Notes under the pieces: model-generated
What the model saw: the letters and a program-made list of their open reading frames with translations, nothing else
The model's database searches: none
Told to the model about the DNA's origin: nothing
Shown: piece after piece, positions 18,631 to 28,567 of the stretch
How positions within the stretch are numbered: position 1 is the stretch's first letter
How the letters are laid out: every line of letters starts with the position of its first letter
NCBI GenBank assembly: GCA_028281025.1
Contig: JANQKR010000049.1
Span: 92,628 to 156,627, forward strand
Direction: 5' to 3'
DNA from: Croceivirga sp.
GTDB taxonomy: Bacteria > Bacteroidota > Bacteroidia > Flavobacteriales > Flavobacteriaceae
Length of the DNA: 64,000 bases
Position numbers and translations under genes: made by a program

Positions 18631-21600
18631 TTGAAAAATTACACTAACATACCAATTTGTACGGCCATCGGTATTCTTATGTTTTCCATATCCACCAGTC
18701 ATGGCCAGGAATTCCAGGAAATTTCGGCAAATGTAAATATTCACCAATCCAGTGAACTTAGCAGCAGTGCGGTTGCCGATTATGACAAAGATGGGGATTT
18801 GGACATCTTTATGGTGGCCTTAAACTCCTTCGATGAAAACAATCCCAATACCTGGAGCCGCCTGCTAAAGAACAATGGGGATGCCGGTTATGAAGATGTT
18901 ACCCTAGCCGCCGGTTTTGGCCAGCAATACGCCCGGACAGGTACGGCCAGCGAAATGTGGGACAAGATGGGGGCCAGTTGGGGCGATTATGACAATGATG
19001 GATACCCCGACCTCCTATTGACCCACTTTAGGAAAGTGGAACTGTACCACAACCAAGGCGATGGTACCTTTATCGATGTGACCGAAGACTCTGGGATAGA
19101 AGACTGTTACGAATGCCACGGCAGTAGTGCTTTATGGTGGGATTACGACAACGATGGCGATTTGGACCTTTACATTAGTGACTGGTCGCTGGCCAACCGC
19201 CTGTTCCGCAATGATGGAAACAATTCCTTTACCAATGTAAGCTCGGAAACCGGTTTGGGTGATGAAGGGCAAACATGGGCAAGTGTGCCCATAGATGTCA
19301 ACAAAGATGGCTGGCTGGACTTATATGTTGTCAATGATTTTAGGGTGGCCAACCGTCTTTATGTCAGTGTTGAAGGCGAGTTTTTTATTGAATCTACCAA
19401 GGAATATGGTTTGGAGGACTACGGTGATGGCATGGGCATAACCATCGGAGATTACAACAACGATGGCCGGTTCGACATCTATTTGACCAATATCTTTAGG
19501 AACAAATACAACCCTTTTTTCGTGGGAACGCCTTCAGGGATGTTCAACGAACGCGCGAAAGAATTGGGGGTGGACAATGCCGATTGGGCCTGGGGCACAC
19601 ATTTTTTTGATTATGACCATGATGGCGATGAAGATTTATATGTAGTCAACGGTTTTGGGGCCGACCAAAATACCAACAGGCTGTTCAAGAATATGTTCGC
19701 TGAGGGCATCAATGGATTCAATGATTTATCCGAAACTTCAGGCTTGAACAGCATCGCCAGTGCCGTAGGGATGGAGGTGTTTGACCATGACAATGACGGG
19801 GATCTGGACATTTTGGTCTCCAACACCCATACGGTGGCAGATTTTTACGAAAATGAAGTCATTTCCGAGGATAAAACCGTGGCGCCAGGTTGGTTAAAGG
19901 TAGCCTTGGAAGGCGTAATCTCCAACAAAGATGCCATAGGCACCACCTTGGAAATTACGGTTTCAGGAAGAAAATTGCACCGATACCATCATGGGGCGGC
20001 CATAATGGCACAAAGCCTTAAACCCGTGCATTTTGGGTTTGAACAAGTAGAAAAAATTGACCGCCTGCTGGTCAAATGGCCAAGTGGAATCATCAATGCT
20101 TTTTTTGACATCCCGGCAAATCAAACCATAACTATTGTTGAAGACGAAGACAGTTCATTACCCCCTGATGACATCCCTACCGAAGCCGTTTCCCATTCCG
20201 TGGCCAGAAAGTGGAACGAGCTTTTGTTGGAATCCATACGAAATGACTTTGCCAGGCCAACCGTGCACGCCCGTAACCTGTTTCATACCTCCATGGCCAT
20301 GTACGATGCCTGGGCCACCTTTAATGCCGAGGCTCAGACCATTTTCTTGGGAAAGACTTTTGGGAATTATACCAGCACGTTCAATGGTGCACCAAATGTT
20401 GAAGATATACAGGCGGCCCAAGAGGAGGCCATTAGTTTTGCCGCTTTTCGAATATTGAGCCATCGTTTTAATAATTCTCCGGGAGGTACCATGATGCTAA
20501 ACCGTTATGTGAAACTCATGGAAGATTTGGGGTACGATACCAATATCACTTCCGTGGATTATACCGCTGATGGGGCAGCGGCTTTGGGAAATTCCATCGC
20601 CCAACAGCTTATTGAATTCGGCCTGCAAGATGGTTCCAATGAGCAGAACGATTATGCCAACATCCATTATTTGCCCAGCAATGAGCCTTTAATTGTCGAT
20701 GGGCCGGGTAATCCCACGTTGACGGAACCCAATTTATGGCAACCGTTGACCTTGAGCACCTTTATTGACCAAAGTGGCAATGTGCTGGAGCAATCCACTC
20801 CAGATTTTCTGAGCCCTGAATGGGGACAGGTGGTTCCTTTTGCCCTTAGTGACGAAAACCTTGAAACACACACTAAGAACGGTTTTAACTATAAGGTGTA
20901 CTACGATCCGGGAGCCCCCGTAAAAATCCTTTCGGACGGCACATTGGGGCTGGACGATCCCTATAAATGGGGCTTTGCCCTGGTGGCGGTATGGTCGGCA
21001 CATCTGGATCCCAGGGATGGGGTAATGATGGACATATCCCCGGCTTCTTTGGGAAATACGGCCTTAAGGGACTTTCCCAAAACTTTTGAGGAATACAAAT
21101 CGTACTATAAATTTTTTGAGGGGGGCGATTTGGGAACAGGCCATGACGTCAACCCCATTACAGGTCAACCCTATGCGCCACAAATTGTGCCCAAGGGAGA
21201 TTATGCCCGTGTTTTGGCCGAGTTTTGGGCCGATGGTCCCGATTCCGAAACCCCACCGGGACATTGGTATACCATACTAAATTATGTGAGCGACCATCCA
21301 TTGACCGAAAAGCGGTTTATGGGGAAAGGGGAAGTTTTGGACGATTTGGAATGGGATGTCAAATCCTACCTTACCCTTGGCGGTGCCATGCACGATGTAG
21401 CCATATCGGCCTGGGGCATAAAAGGCTATTATGACTATATACGCCCCATTTCCGCCATTCGCTACATGGCCTCGAAAGGACAAAGTACCGATAGGGGCCT
21501 GCCCAGCTACCATCCAGAGGGCATTCCTTTGATTCCCGGTTACATTGAGGTAATTGAAGCTGGGGATCCGCTTGCCGGGGACAATAACGAAAACCTAGGG

Positions 21601-22389
21601 CACATTAAACTATATGCATGGAAGGGAACGCACTTTGTCAAGAATCCGGATGCCGATGTGGCGGGTGTCGATTGGATTTTGGCAGAAAATTGGGTTCCCT
21701 ACCAGCGCCCCTCATTTGTGACCCCTCCTTTTGCCGGTTATGTGTCCGGGCATTCCACTTTTTCAAGGGCGGCGGCAGAGGTGCTCACCAAGCTCACTGG
21801 AAGCAATTTTTTTCCGGGGGGAATGGGGATATTCAATGCCGGAAAAAATAGGTTTTTGGTATTTGAAGATGGGCCAAGCCAAGATTTGGCCCTACAATGG
21901 GCCACCTACCAAGATGCCTCCGACCAAACAAGCCTGTCACGGATATGGGGAGGTATCCACCCGCCAATCGATGATATTCCAGGGAGACTGATAGGGGAAG
22001 ATATTGGGAAACTGGCTTTTGAAACAACCTTGGACTATTTCTACAAAGATGAAGATAACGACGGTGTATACAGCTTTGAGGATTGCGACGATAATAATGA
22101 TCAGGTTGGGGATTGTCCGGAAGAGGATAACGATAGGAACAAATCACCGGAGTTTGCGGTATATCCCGTTCCGGTAGAAGATGAAGTGACCCTGAATATC
22201 GATTTCAACGGCTCCCTGACCTACCGGGTATATAACTTATATGGAGCCATCGTATTGAGCGGTGAGGTGGTTGTCCAGAACAAGGAATGCTTCATGAATC
22301 TTGGTAGTTTATCCACTGGGATGTATGTGATGGTCTGTACAAATGAAAATGGAAGCAGATTAGTAAGTCAAAAAATCATCAAAAAGTGA
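18631..22389 (+). CDS. Fusion: ASPIC/FG-GAP propeller + vanadium-haloperoxidase-type PAP2 domain + T9SS tail
   Basis: No in-frame ATG gives a full signal peptide; TTG at 18631 does (KNYTNIP, then a hydrophobic run ending SHGQE), so I start there (1252 aa). Residues 35-460 are FG-GAP repeats (DKDGDLDIF, DYDNDGYPDL, DYDHDGDEDLY), followed by an ASPIC domain at about 425-510. From about 520 to 1150 comes a vanadium-dependent haloperoxidase/PAP2 domain with the whole vanadate-binding set in family spacing: K931 and R938 (KGYYDYIR), S1039-G1040-H1041 (SGHSTFS), R1104 and H1110 (RIWGGIH). A DxDNDG linker and a type A T9SS domain (FAVYPVPVEDEV to KIIKK) finish it, so it is secreted or surface-attached. 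Phosphatases share these residues, so peroxidase activity is inferred only. Confidence 0.85.
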   Translation: MKNYTNIPICTAIGILMFSISTSHGQEFQEISANVNIHQSSELSSSAVADYDKDGDLDIFMVALNSFDENNPNTWSRLLKNNGDAGYEDVTLAAGFGQQYARTGTASEMWDKMGASWGDYDNDGYPDLLLTHFRKVELYHNQGDGTFIDVTEDSGIEDCYECHGSSALWWDYDNDGDLDLYISDWSLANRLFRNDGNNSFTNVSSETGLGDEGQTWASVPIDVNKDGWLDLYVVNDFRVANRLYVSVEGEFFIESTKEYGLEDYGDGMGITIGDYNNDGRFDIYLTNIFRNKYNPFFVGTPSGMFNERAKELGVDNADWAWGTHFFDYDHDGDEDLYVVNGFGADQNTNRLFKNMFAEGINGFNDLSETSGLNSIASAVGMEVFDHDNDGDLDILVSNTHTVADFYENEVISEDKTVAPGWLKVALEGVISNKDAIGTTLEITVSGRKLHRYHHGAAIMAQSLKPVHFGFEQVEKIDRLLVKWPSGIINAFFDIPANQTITIVEDEDSSLPPDDIPTEAVSHSVARKWNELLLESIRNDFARPTVHARNLFHTSMAMYDAWATFNAEAQTIFLGKTFGNYTSTFNGAPNVEDIQAAQEEAISFAAFRILSHRFNNSPGGTMMLNRYVKLMEDLGYDTNITSVDYTADGAAALGNSIAQQLIEFGLQDGSNEQNDYANIHYLPSNEPLIVDGPGNPTLTEPNLWQPLTLSTFIDQSGNVLEQSTPDFLSPEWGQVVPFALSDENLETHTKNGFNYKVYYDPGAPVKILSDGTLGLDDPYKWGFALVAVWSAHLDPRDGVMMDISPASLGNTALRDFPKTFEEYKSYYKFFEGGDLGTGHDVNPITGQPYAPQIVPKGDYARVLAEFWADGPDSETPPGHWYTILNYVSDHPLTEKRFMGKGEVLDDLEWDVKSYLTLGGAMHDVAISAWGIKGYYDYIRPISAIRYMASKGQSTDRGLPSYHPEGIPLIPGYIEVIEAGDPLAGDNNENLGHIKLYAWKGTHFVKNPDADVAGVDWILAENWVPYQRPSFVTPPFAGYVSGHSTFSRAAAEVLTKLTGSNFFPGGMGIFNAGKNRFLVFEDGPSQDLALQWATYQDASDQTSLSRIWGGIHPPIDDIPGRLIGEDIGKLAFETTLDYFYKDEDNDGVYSFEDCDDNNDQVGDCPEEDNDRNKSPEFAVYPVPVEDEVTLNIDFNGSLTYRVYNLYGAIVLSGEVVVQNKECFMNLGSLSTGMYVMVCTNENGSRLVSQKIIKK

Positions 22390-22409
22390 CCGATAAATAG
22401 CTCCACAAA

Positions 22410-22487
22410 CTTGTGCTGAGCGACTTGCACTGAGCCTGCCTGTCCTGAGCATATACAAAGGGTCAAAAGGTCGAAATGAGTCGAAGT
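22410..22487. repeat. GAGC/TCGAA-type dispersed intergenic repeat
   Basis: The 142-base spacer before the first GH172 gene is filled with CTTGTGCTGAGCGACTTGC, CTGTCCTGAGC and GGTCGAAATGAGTCGAAG. Related words occur at 40259-40307 (CCTGAGCGCAGTCGAAGCATC), 42090-42140 (TTGAGCGAAGTCGAA) and 42323-42364 (GGTCGAAATGAGCCGAAG). The CTGAGC...TCGAA words are partly self-complementary. It looks like a REP-type element and is not coding. Confidence 0.6.
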
Positions 22488-22531
22488 AAGGAGATATTTA
22501 AAAATCAACCTGTTGGGTTAAACTTAAACGT

Positions 22532-24571
22532 GTGAAACAAAGCAATTTTTTTTTATTAGGGTTAATCTTAAGTGCCTGTAATCAAACAGTACAAAAAGAA
22601 ACCGTTCCCTTTACGGAAAACAATTCGGGAATCCATCAGGCAATTGCCCTAGAGCAATTGCCCTATCGCAAAACGGGGGTTATCAGCAAGCAGACCTCTT
22701 CTATGAACAAGGACGGAGGCAACAATGACAGGCGTTGCTATCCCTACATCAATGCCACCAATGATGAAGCTGTTTTGATGGAAGAATACGGCCCTGGTTG
22801 TATTCATCGTATTCAAACCAGTTCGTCCTGGGACAAAGGTGCCCATATTAGAATAAATATTGATGGAAACGAAGTGGTGTACATGTCCTGTGACGATTTT
22901 TTCTCCATGAAAAAACCTGGATTTCCAGCTCCATTGGTGGCCGATAAACGCACCTCCAGCGGCACGAGCTTTTCGTATGTACCGATGGTATTTCACAGCT
23001 ACTGTAAAGTAAGTCTGTCCAAATACAAAGGTAAAAACCACTTTCAAGTGCAATACCACAAATATGCCGATGTACCTGCAGTACCCGCTTATTCAAAAGA
23101 CCAGGATGTAACGGCCTTGCAAAAGCTTTGGAACAATGGTGGGAAACTGTTGCCTTATTTTTCAGATACAGAAGCAATAGAAGGCAGCAAAAAAATTCGG
23201 GAAGGTACCAACGAACTCTTGGCCCATACAGGACCTGGAACCATCGCGGGAATCAGGATTCAGTTGCCCGAAAGCTACAAAACCGTCCAACAATGCCGCA
23301 TTCAAATGACCTGGGATGGTGCAAAAAAGCCACAAGTCGACGTTCCCTTGGGCCTATTTTTTTCCGGGGCCATAGGCTACAAACCCTACAAAAGCATCTT
23401 GGTGGGCATCGGCCCGGACAAAACCGCCTACCTCAACTATCCCATGCCCTTCTGGAAATCCGTCAAAATCGTACTGAAAAACGATAGCGGCACCTCCTTT
23501 GATTTGAACTACCGTTTTTATATTTCCGAAAAAGTATATGCCGACCATGCCGGATATTTCAACGCTTGGTACCACGAAGAAAAACCGACCACGGCATATC
23601 AGGATTATACTCTGTTGAAAACAGGCGGTTGGGGCCATTGGGTGGCCACGCACCACCTCCTGGAGGGAAGGGAAAATCTCGGTTTCCTCGAAGGTGATGA
23701 ACGCATTTATTACGATGGCATGCAAACACCGGCATTGCAGGGCAGTGGCTATGAGGACTTCTATAATGGGTCGTACTACTTTCAGTATGGGGAATACAAC
23801 CTGCCCATTAGCGGCGTACAAATGATGCGGCACATCTATGAAAGTACGGATGGTTGGGAAGACCGTGTAATTTCGGAACGCATCGAAGAAGGCAGTTCCC
23901 ACCTGATGCTGTACCGTCATCTGGTCACAGATTGGATTCCCTTTAACGATGGCATTAAAGCGGGAGCAGAAGTGGGCCCGGAAGGCAACCAGGAACGGAT
24001 GTACGAAAGCGTCTCCTTTTTCTACGGAAAGCCCGAAAGCAAGCTCGTACAGACCGATGAAATCAATGTGGGCGATGCAGTATCGGAAAAAGCACATGAC
24101 TATCAAGTAAAACAAGCAAAGGCTATTGCATTGACCTCCACCTACGAAGGTGACCATGACGATGTGGAGTTCTCCGATGATGGAAATAGTATCGAACCAG
24201 GGGGCAGTTCAACATTTAAGGTGAACATTGATGAAAGAAACATCGGAGTAAAATTGAGAAGACGTTTGGACTATTCCAAACTCAACCAAAAAGCCAAAGT
24301 AATGGTGGATGGCGAAGAAGCAGGAATTTGGTTTACCGTAGGAAACAACGAACACCACAGCATGCGGGAAGATGAATTTTTGATTCCCACAGCCCTGACC
24401 AAGGGAAAAAAAGAAATTAGAGTAAGTATAGAACCCATGCCTTCTAGCGGGGACCAAATGAAAGACGGACAACAGCCAAACCCAGAAAACAATACCTATA
24501 TGGAACGAAAAACAATCCCGGAAGGCCCTTGGACGGAACTTCACTATGGGGTGCATTGTGTTTTGGAATAG
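22532..24571 (+). CDS. GH172 (DUF2961) lipoprotein, long form, copy 1
   Basis: A GTG start gives a lipoprotein signal with lipobox LILSAC (Cys 16). DUF2961 blocks are present: YGPGCIHRIQ, the FSMKKPGFPAPL region, LNYPMPFWKSVKI, GWGHWVATHHLLEG, then LEGDERIYYDG and GSGYEDFY. The two glutamates E387 and E408 are 21 residues apart, the spacing of the catalytic pair in the characterised GH172 enzyme. About 150 residues follow the catalytic part (NIGVKLRRRLDYSKLNQKAKVMVDG), probably a further beta-sandwich, giving 679 aa against about 430-530 for the shorter copies in this locus. GH172 members release or rearrange furanosides, including alpha-D-arabinofuranosides and alpha-D-fructofuranosides. It probably starts the operon containing the aldo/keto reductase and the NPCBM protein. 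Confidence 0.87.
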   Translation: MKQSNFFLLGLILSACNQTVQKETVPFTENNSGIHQAIALEQLPYRKTGVISKQTSSMNKDGGNNDRRCYPYINATNDEAVLMEEYGPGCIHRIQTSSSWDKGAHIRINIDGNEVVYMSCDDFFSMKKPGFPAPLVADKRTSSGTSFSYVPMVFHSYCKVSLSKYKGKNHFQVQYHKYADVPAVPAYSKDQDVTALQKLWNNGGKLLPYFSDTEAIEGSKKIREGTNELLAHTGPGTIAGIRIQLPESYKTVQQCRIQMTWDGAKKPQVDVPLGLFFSGAIGYKPYKSILVGIGPDKTAYLNYPMPFWKSVKIVLKNDSGTSFDLNYRFYISEKVYADHAGYFNAWYHEEKPTTAYQDYTLLKTGGWGHWVATHHLLEGRENLGFLEGDERIYYDGMQTPALQGSGYEDFYNGSYYFQYGEYNLPISGVQMMRHIYESTDGWEDRVISERIEEGSSHLMLYRHLVTDWIPFNDGIKAGAEVGPEGNQERMYESVSFFYGKPESKLVQTDEINVGDAVSEKAHDYQVKQAKAIALTSTYEGDHDDVEFSDDGNSIEPGGSSTFKVNIDERNIGVKLRRRLDYSKLNQKAKVMVDGEEAGIWFTVGNNEHHSMREDEFLIPTALTKGKKEIRVSIEPMPSSGDQMKDGQQPNPENNTYMERKTIPEGPWTELHYGVHCVLE

Positions 24572-24667
24572 TCGCATAAGTCTATTTCGTTCAGGAATAT
24601 GGTGTAGTCACAGGTTTTGAATCGGTTTTACTCTATTTAATGCAAAAACGAAAAATAGAGGGAAAAA

Positions 24668-25618
24668 ATGAAAACACAAGAAAAAAACAGCGGTATCAAC
24701 CGCAGAAAATTCATGCTAGCGGGAGTATGGGTTACTGCCTCTGCCTTGCTTTCTACTATGTCTGGTCTCAAGGTTTTTGCAGCTCCTGGCGACACTGCAC
24801 CCACAATGGGGAACATTCCGGATGTGAAGCTCAATAACGGCCTTGCTATGCCATGCCTCGGTTTTGGCACCTATCCCTTCCGGGGAGAAGAATGCGCACA
24901 ACATGTGGCAGACGCCATTGCTTTGGGCTATCGTTTATTCGATACCGCCACCGTCTATGGCAATGAAGAAAGTGTGGGGGAAGGCATGAGGCGAAGTGGG
25001 ATTGACCGGAAAGAGCTATTTCTAACCACCAAGCTATGGATAGACGATTTGGGTTATGAAAGTGCCAAGAACGCCGTGGCTGTATCCTTGGAAAAACTCG
25101 GAACGGATTATCTGGATCTCTACCTGATCCACAGACCTAGAAAGGGCAAAAAAGAATCTTGGAGGGCCATGGAAGAAATGTATGAAGTGGGAAAAATCAG
25201 GGCTATTGGCGTGAGCAACTATGAGCCCCATCAATTGGCCGATTTACTGAGTTATGCCAAGGTAAAGCCCGTCATCAACCAAATCGAAAGCCATATTTAC
25301 TTCCAGCAGCCCAGCGCTCAAAAACTGTTGGAAAAGCACAATATACAGATGGAAGCCTGGGCGCCATTTGCCGAAGGAAGAAACAAGCTCTTCAGCGATG
25401 AAGCCTTGGAGGGTATTGGCGAAAAATATGGTAAAACAGCAGCACAAGTGAGCTTGAGATGGCATTTTCAAGGAGGTATTGTAACTATTCCCAGAACCTC
25501 ACAAAAAGCACATATGGCCGAAAACCTCAACATTTTTGACTTTAAATTGACCAAAACCGAAATGAACCGGATAAGAAGGCAAGACCTTGACAAAAGCCTT
25601 TTTCCTGAGTGGACGTAA
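24668..25618 (+). CDS. Tat-exported aldo/keto reductase
   Basis: A twin-arginine signal (NRRKFMLAGVW, hydrophobic to about residue 38) precedes a complete aldo/keto reductase barrel. The family tetrad is visible: Asp in YRLFDTATVYGN, Tyr in the same block, Lys in LTTKLW and His in DLYLIHRP. The NAD(P)-binding tail reads TIPRTSQKAHMAENLNIFDF. At 316 aa minus leader it has standard size. Cytoplasmic members reduce aldehydes and sugars; a periplasmic one must carry its nicotinamide cofactor with it, consistent with Tat export of a folded holoenzyme. Sitting between a GH172 and an NPCBM glycosidase candidate, it may oxidise or reduce a released sugar or a keto-sugar made by the GH109-type protein; this is inference. 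Confidence 0.9.
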   Translation: MKTQEKNSGINRRKFMLAGVWVTASALLSTMSGLKVFAAPGDTAPTMGNIPDVKLNNGLAMPCLGFGTYPFRGEECAQHVADAIALGYRLFDTATVYGNEESVGEGMRRSGIDRKELFLTTKLWIDDLGYESAKNAVAVSLEKLGTDYLDLYLIHRPRKGKKESWRAMEEMYEVGKIRAIGVSNYEPHQLADLLSYAKVKPVINQIESHIYFQQPSAQKLLEKHNIQMEAWAPFAEGRNKLFSDEALEGIGEKYGKTAAQVSLRWHFQGGIVTIPRTSQKAHMAENLNIFDFKLTKTEMNRIRRQDLDKSLFPEWT

Positions 25619-25756
25619 CAGGAATGGCATCCTGCGATATGTTCCACGGCAAATGTGGTTCACCTGATTTTAGGGAGGAAGCATGAAAAAAAGGGATTTC
25701 CAAGCCGTGCTGCAAAATACAATAACAAATAACCCAATTACCCAGATAACGAATAA

Positions 25757-28561
25757 ATGAATTCACTAAAAAGCATTCAAAGAACCCTCTGCTTGCTGGC
25801 CATAATGGCTACAGGGAACTACTGTGCCACGGCTCAAGTGGCAGAAATCCAAGAACTGCAAATAGCTTTGGGTCAGCAGTCCTATGCCGCCCCCGCCAAG
25901 AATAAATCCGTATCGGGAGAACCCATTTCCATTGCAGGTGTTCCCTACAAAAAAGGAGTGGGGGTCCATGCCACCTCCAACCTTCGTTTGCGCCTGAACA
26001 ACAGCCGCAGGTTTACCGCCAAAGTAGGCGTCAACGACAATGCCATCGACTACGGCATGAACACCATCAAGTCCGTACCACTATTGGACGGCAAGCAGGT
26101 GTTTTACAACATCGTTCGCTCCAGCAAACAATTTTTGGGGGTAGAAGGCAGCGAACGCGGCAGCCTGGACAAAGGCAGTGTCATCTTCCGTTTGGTGCAC
26201 AACAACGAGGAAATCTTCAACAGTGGCCTGATGCGCCAAGGCGATAAGGCCAAGGAAATCGATGTGAAAATTGGGGGCGGGGTATTGGAAATGATTGTGG
26301 AAGATGCCGGGGATGGTGTCAGCGGGGACCATGCCGTATGGGTAGACCCTATCATCGAGTACTTTGAAATAGGCCCGGCAATAGCCGAGGCGGACTACCT
26401 GGGGGAAAAACTGGAACTGCCCGAAGACATCAGCCGTAGGCTACAGGAAAAAATAGAGGCATTGCCCCTGGCCAAAATGCCCCTGCCCCGACCGGATTAC
26501 GATTGGCTGATAGACAATGAACAAGCCAAGGCAGAGGTGTACAAAACCGCCAACAAAAAGGAAGTAGTTATTTCCAATGGATTAATATCAAGGGTCTTTC
26601 GCGTTGTCCCCAATCTGGCCACTATCGATTATGTTAATCAAATGACCGGCGAGAGCATCCTACGGGCCGTATCCAATGAAGGTACAGTGGTCATTGATGG
26701 AAAGGAATACGCTATTGGCGGTCTCACCAAACAGCCCGAATATGGCTACACCATGACCAAATGGATAGAGCAAATGTCCATTGACCCCAAGGCATTTATC
26801 GTCAGCGACTTTGAAGTAAAGCCCATTACCGACCGGATACAATGGAAGCAAGTGCGATGGGCATCCAACAAAAAAATGCCCGAAGGTAAGGAAATTGTAT
26901 TCACCCTGATGAAAAATGGTATAGAGGCCAAAGTGCATATCGAACTCTACGATGGCCTTCCCACCCTCTCCAAATGGATGGAATTTACCAACAAAAGTAA
27001 TCTACTGGTACAAATCAACTCCTTCAAATTGGAGCAATTGGCGATGGTGGAAGGCGAAAACCTCGTAGGCACGCCCAAACATTGGAAAAAGCCCAACATC
27101 CATATCGAAACCGACTTTGCCTTCCCCGGCATGCAGCAACGCAATGCCGACCGTACCACCTATTGGGAAAAAGACCCTCGATACACTTCCCAGACAAATT
27201 ATCCATTAAATCTCCCGTGTATGTTGGAAGTGAGACCCCCGTTGGGTCCGGAAACGGGCATTGACGTAAACGAGACCCTTACTACCTTTCGTGTTTGGGA
27301 AACCCCTATGGACACCCGTGACGAAGAGCGCAGGGGGCTGTTCATCAGAAAAATGTACCGCACCATCTCACCCTGGGCGACAGAAAATCCCATCTTCCTG
27401 CACCTCGTTTCCACAGACCCCAAAGTCGTTAGAAACGCCATAGACCAGTGTGCCGAAACAGGCTATGAAATGATCATCCTCAGCTTTGGAAGTGGTCTGA
27501 ACATGGAAGACGAATCAGAAGAAAACTATGCCAAATTTAGAAAACTGCGCGAATACGCCAATTCAAAAGGCATCGAGCTCGGGGGCTACTCCCTATTGGG
27601 AAGCCGGTGGATAAGCGAAGAAGTGGATATCATCAATCCCATAACCGGCAAACGGGGCGGGAACCACCCCGGATTTTCCTCCCCATGCGTGTGCAGTGAT
27701 TGGGGCTATGACTATGTACGGAAAATAAAAAGGTTCTTTACTGAAACGGGCATGCAGGTCTTTGAAAATGACGGCTCTTATGCAGGGCAGGTCTGTGCCT
27801 CTACCAAACATGCCCACCACAACGGACTGGGTGATTCACAATGGAAACAATACTTCAAAATCCAGGGCATGTACCAATGGATGCGTGCAGAGGGCATCTA
27901 CATGAACGTGCCTGTGTTTTACATGAATTCAGGAGTGAACAAGACCGGTATCGGCTACCGCGAAGTGAACTGGTCATTGCCCCGCGAACGCCAGACAGTA
28001 TTGGGCCGGACCAATATCTATGATGCCATGTGGACGAGTATCCCCAGCATGTGCTGGACCTTCGTGCCCCTCACCCAATACCACGGCGGAGGCGCAGCAG
28101 CCACTATGGAACCCCTGAAAGACCACCTACGCGACTATGAAAACCACATGGTTCAAAACTACGGCTCAGGAGTACAGGCCTGTTACAGGGGTCCACGCCT
28201 GTACGATGCGCCCGAAACCAAAGAGCTTGTCATCAACTCCATCCAATGGTATAAAAAATATCGCCAAATACTCAATGGCGACATCATACACCTTAAACGC
28301 CCTAATGGCAAAGACTGGGACGGCATATTGCACGTGGACCCCAAGCTAAAGGAAAAAGGCTTTCTTATGGTATACAATCCTACCGAAGAAGATATGGTAC
28401 GCGAAATAAAACTGCCCCTCTACTACACCGGGCTTACGCAAAAAGCCTCCATCCGTGAAAAAGAAGGGAAGCCACAAACCTATACCCTCGATAGGGAGTA
28501 CAGCATTAAAATGACCGTTGTCATACCTGCCAATTCGTACAACTGGTATGTGATTCAGTAA
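25757..28561 (+). CDS. NPCBM-domain protein with putative TIM-barrel glycosidase, copy 1
   Basis: A Sec signal peptide (to about residue 27, ATAQ) is followed by an NPCBM/NEW2 carbohydrate-binding domain at about 30-210 (GVPYKKGVGVHATSNLRLRL, FTAKVGVNDN, DHAVWVDPIIEY). A beta-sandwich runs to about 540, then a probable TIM barrel from about 560 to 830. In the barrel, GGYSLLGSRW, VFENDGSYAG and the following CASTKHAHHNG and DSQW are shared nearly word for word with the protein at 37292-40129. The Asp of ENDGSY (D672) is my candidate nucleophile, by analogy with the K-x-D strand of GH27/GH36 (clan D). The tail (GILHVDPKLKEKGFLMVYNPT) resembles the C-terminal sandwich of alpha-galactosidases. 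I cannot assign a CAZy family. It is 7 bases from the next gene. Confidence 0.65.
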   Translation: MNSLKSIQRTLCLLAIMATGNYCATAQVAEIQELQIALGQQSYAAPAKNKSVSGEPISIAGVPYKKGVGVHATSNLRLRLNNSRRFTAKVGVNDNAIDYGMNTIKSVPLLDGKQVFYNIVRSSKQFLGVEGSERGSLDKGSVIFRLVHNNEEIFNSGLMRQGDKAKEIDVKIGGGVLEMIVEDAGDGVSGDHAVWVDPIIEYFEIGPAIAEADYLGEKLELPEDISRRLQEKIEALPLAKMPLPRPDYDWLIDNEQAKAEVYKTANKKEVVISNGLISRVFRVVPNLATIDYVNQMTGESILRAVSNEGTVVIDGKEYAIGGLTKQPEYGYTMTKWIEQMSIDPKAFIVSDFEVKPITDRIQWKQVRWASNKKMPEGKEIVFTLMKNGIEAKVHIELYDGLPTLSKWMEFTNKSNLLVQINSFKLEQLAMVEGENLVGTPKHWKKPNIHIETDFAFPGMQQRNADRTTYWEKDPRYTSQTNYPLNLPCMLEVRPPLGPETGIDVNETLTTFRVWETPMDTRDEERRGLFIRKMYRTISPWATENPIFLHLVSTDPKVVRNAIDQCAETGYEMIILSFGSGLNMEDESEENYAKFRKLREYANSKGIELGGYSLLGSRWISEEVDIINPITGKRGGNHPGFSSPCVCSDWGYDYVRKIKRFFTETGMQVFENDGSYAGQVCASTKHAHHNGLGDSQWKQYFKIQGMYQWMRAEGIYMNVPVFYMNSGVNKTGIGYREVNWSLPRERQTVLGRTNIYDAMWTSIPSMCWTFVPLTQYHGGGAAATMEPLKDHLRDYENHMVQNYGSGVQACYRGPRLYDAPETKELVINSIQWYKKYRQILNGDIIHLKRPNGKDWDGILHVDPKLKEKGFLMVYNPTEEDMVREIKLPLYYTGLTQKASIREKEGKPQTYTLDREYSIKMTVVIPANSYNWYVIQ

Positions 28562-28567
28562 AAAACA

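Noticed and set aside
23354..24157. Long minus-strand reading frame (267 codons) opposite GH172 copy 1
   Set aside because: It lies wholly opposite a gene with strong family motifs and its translation has no recognisable domain; it is a shadow of the coding strand's codon pattern.
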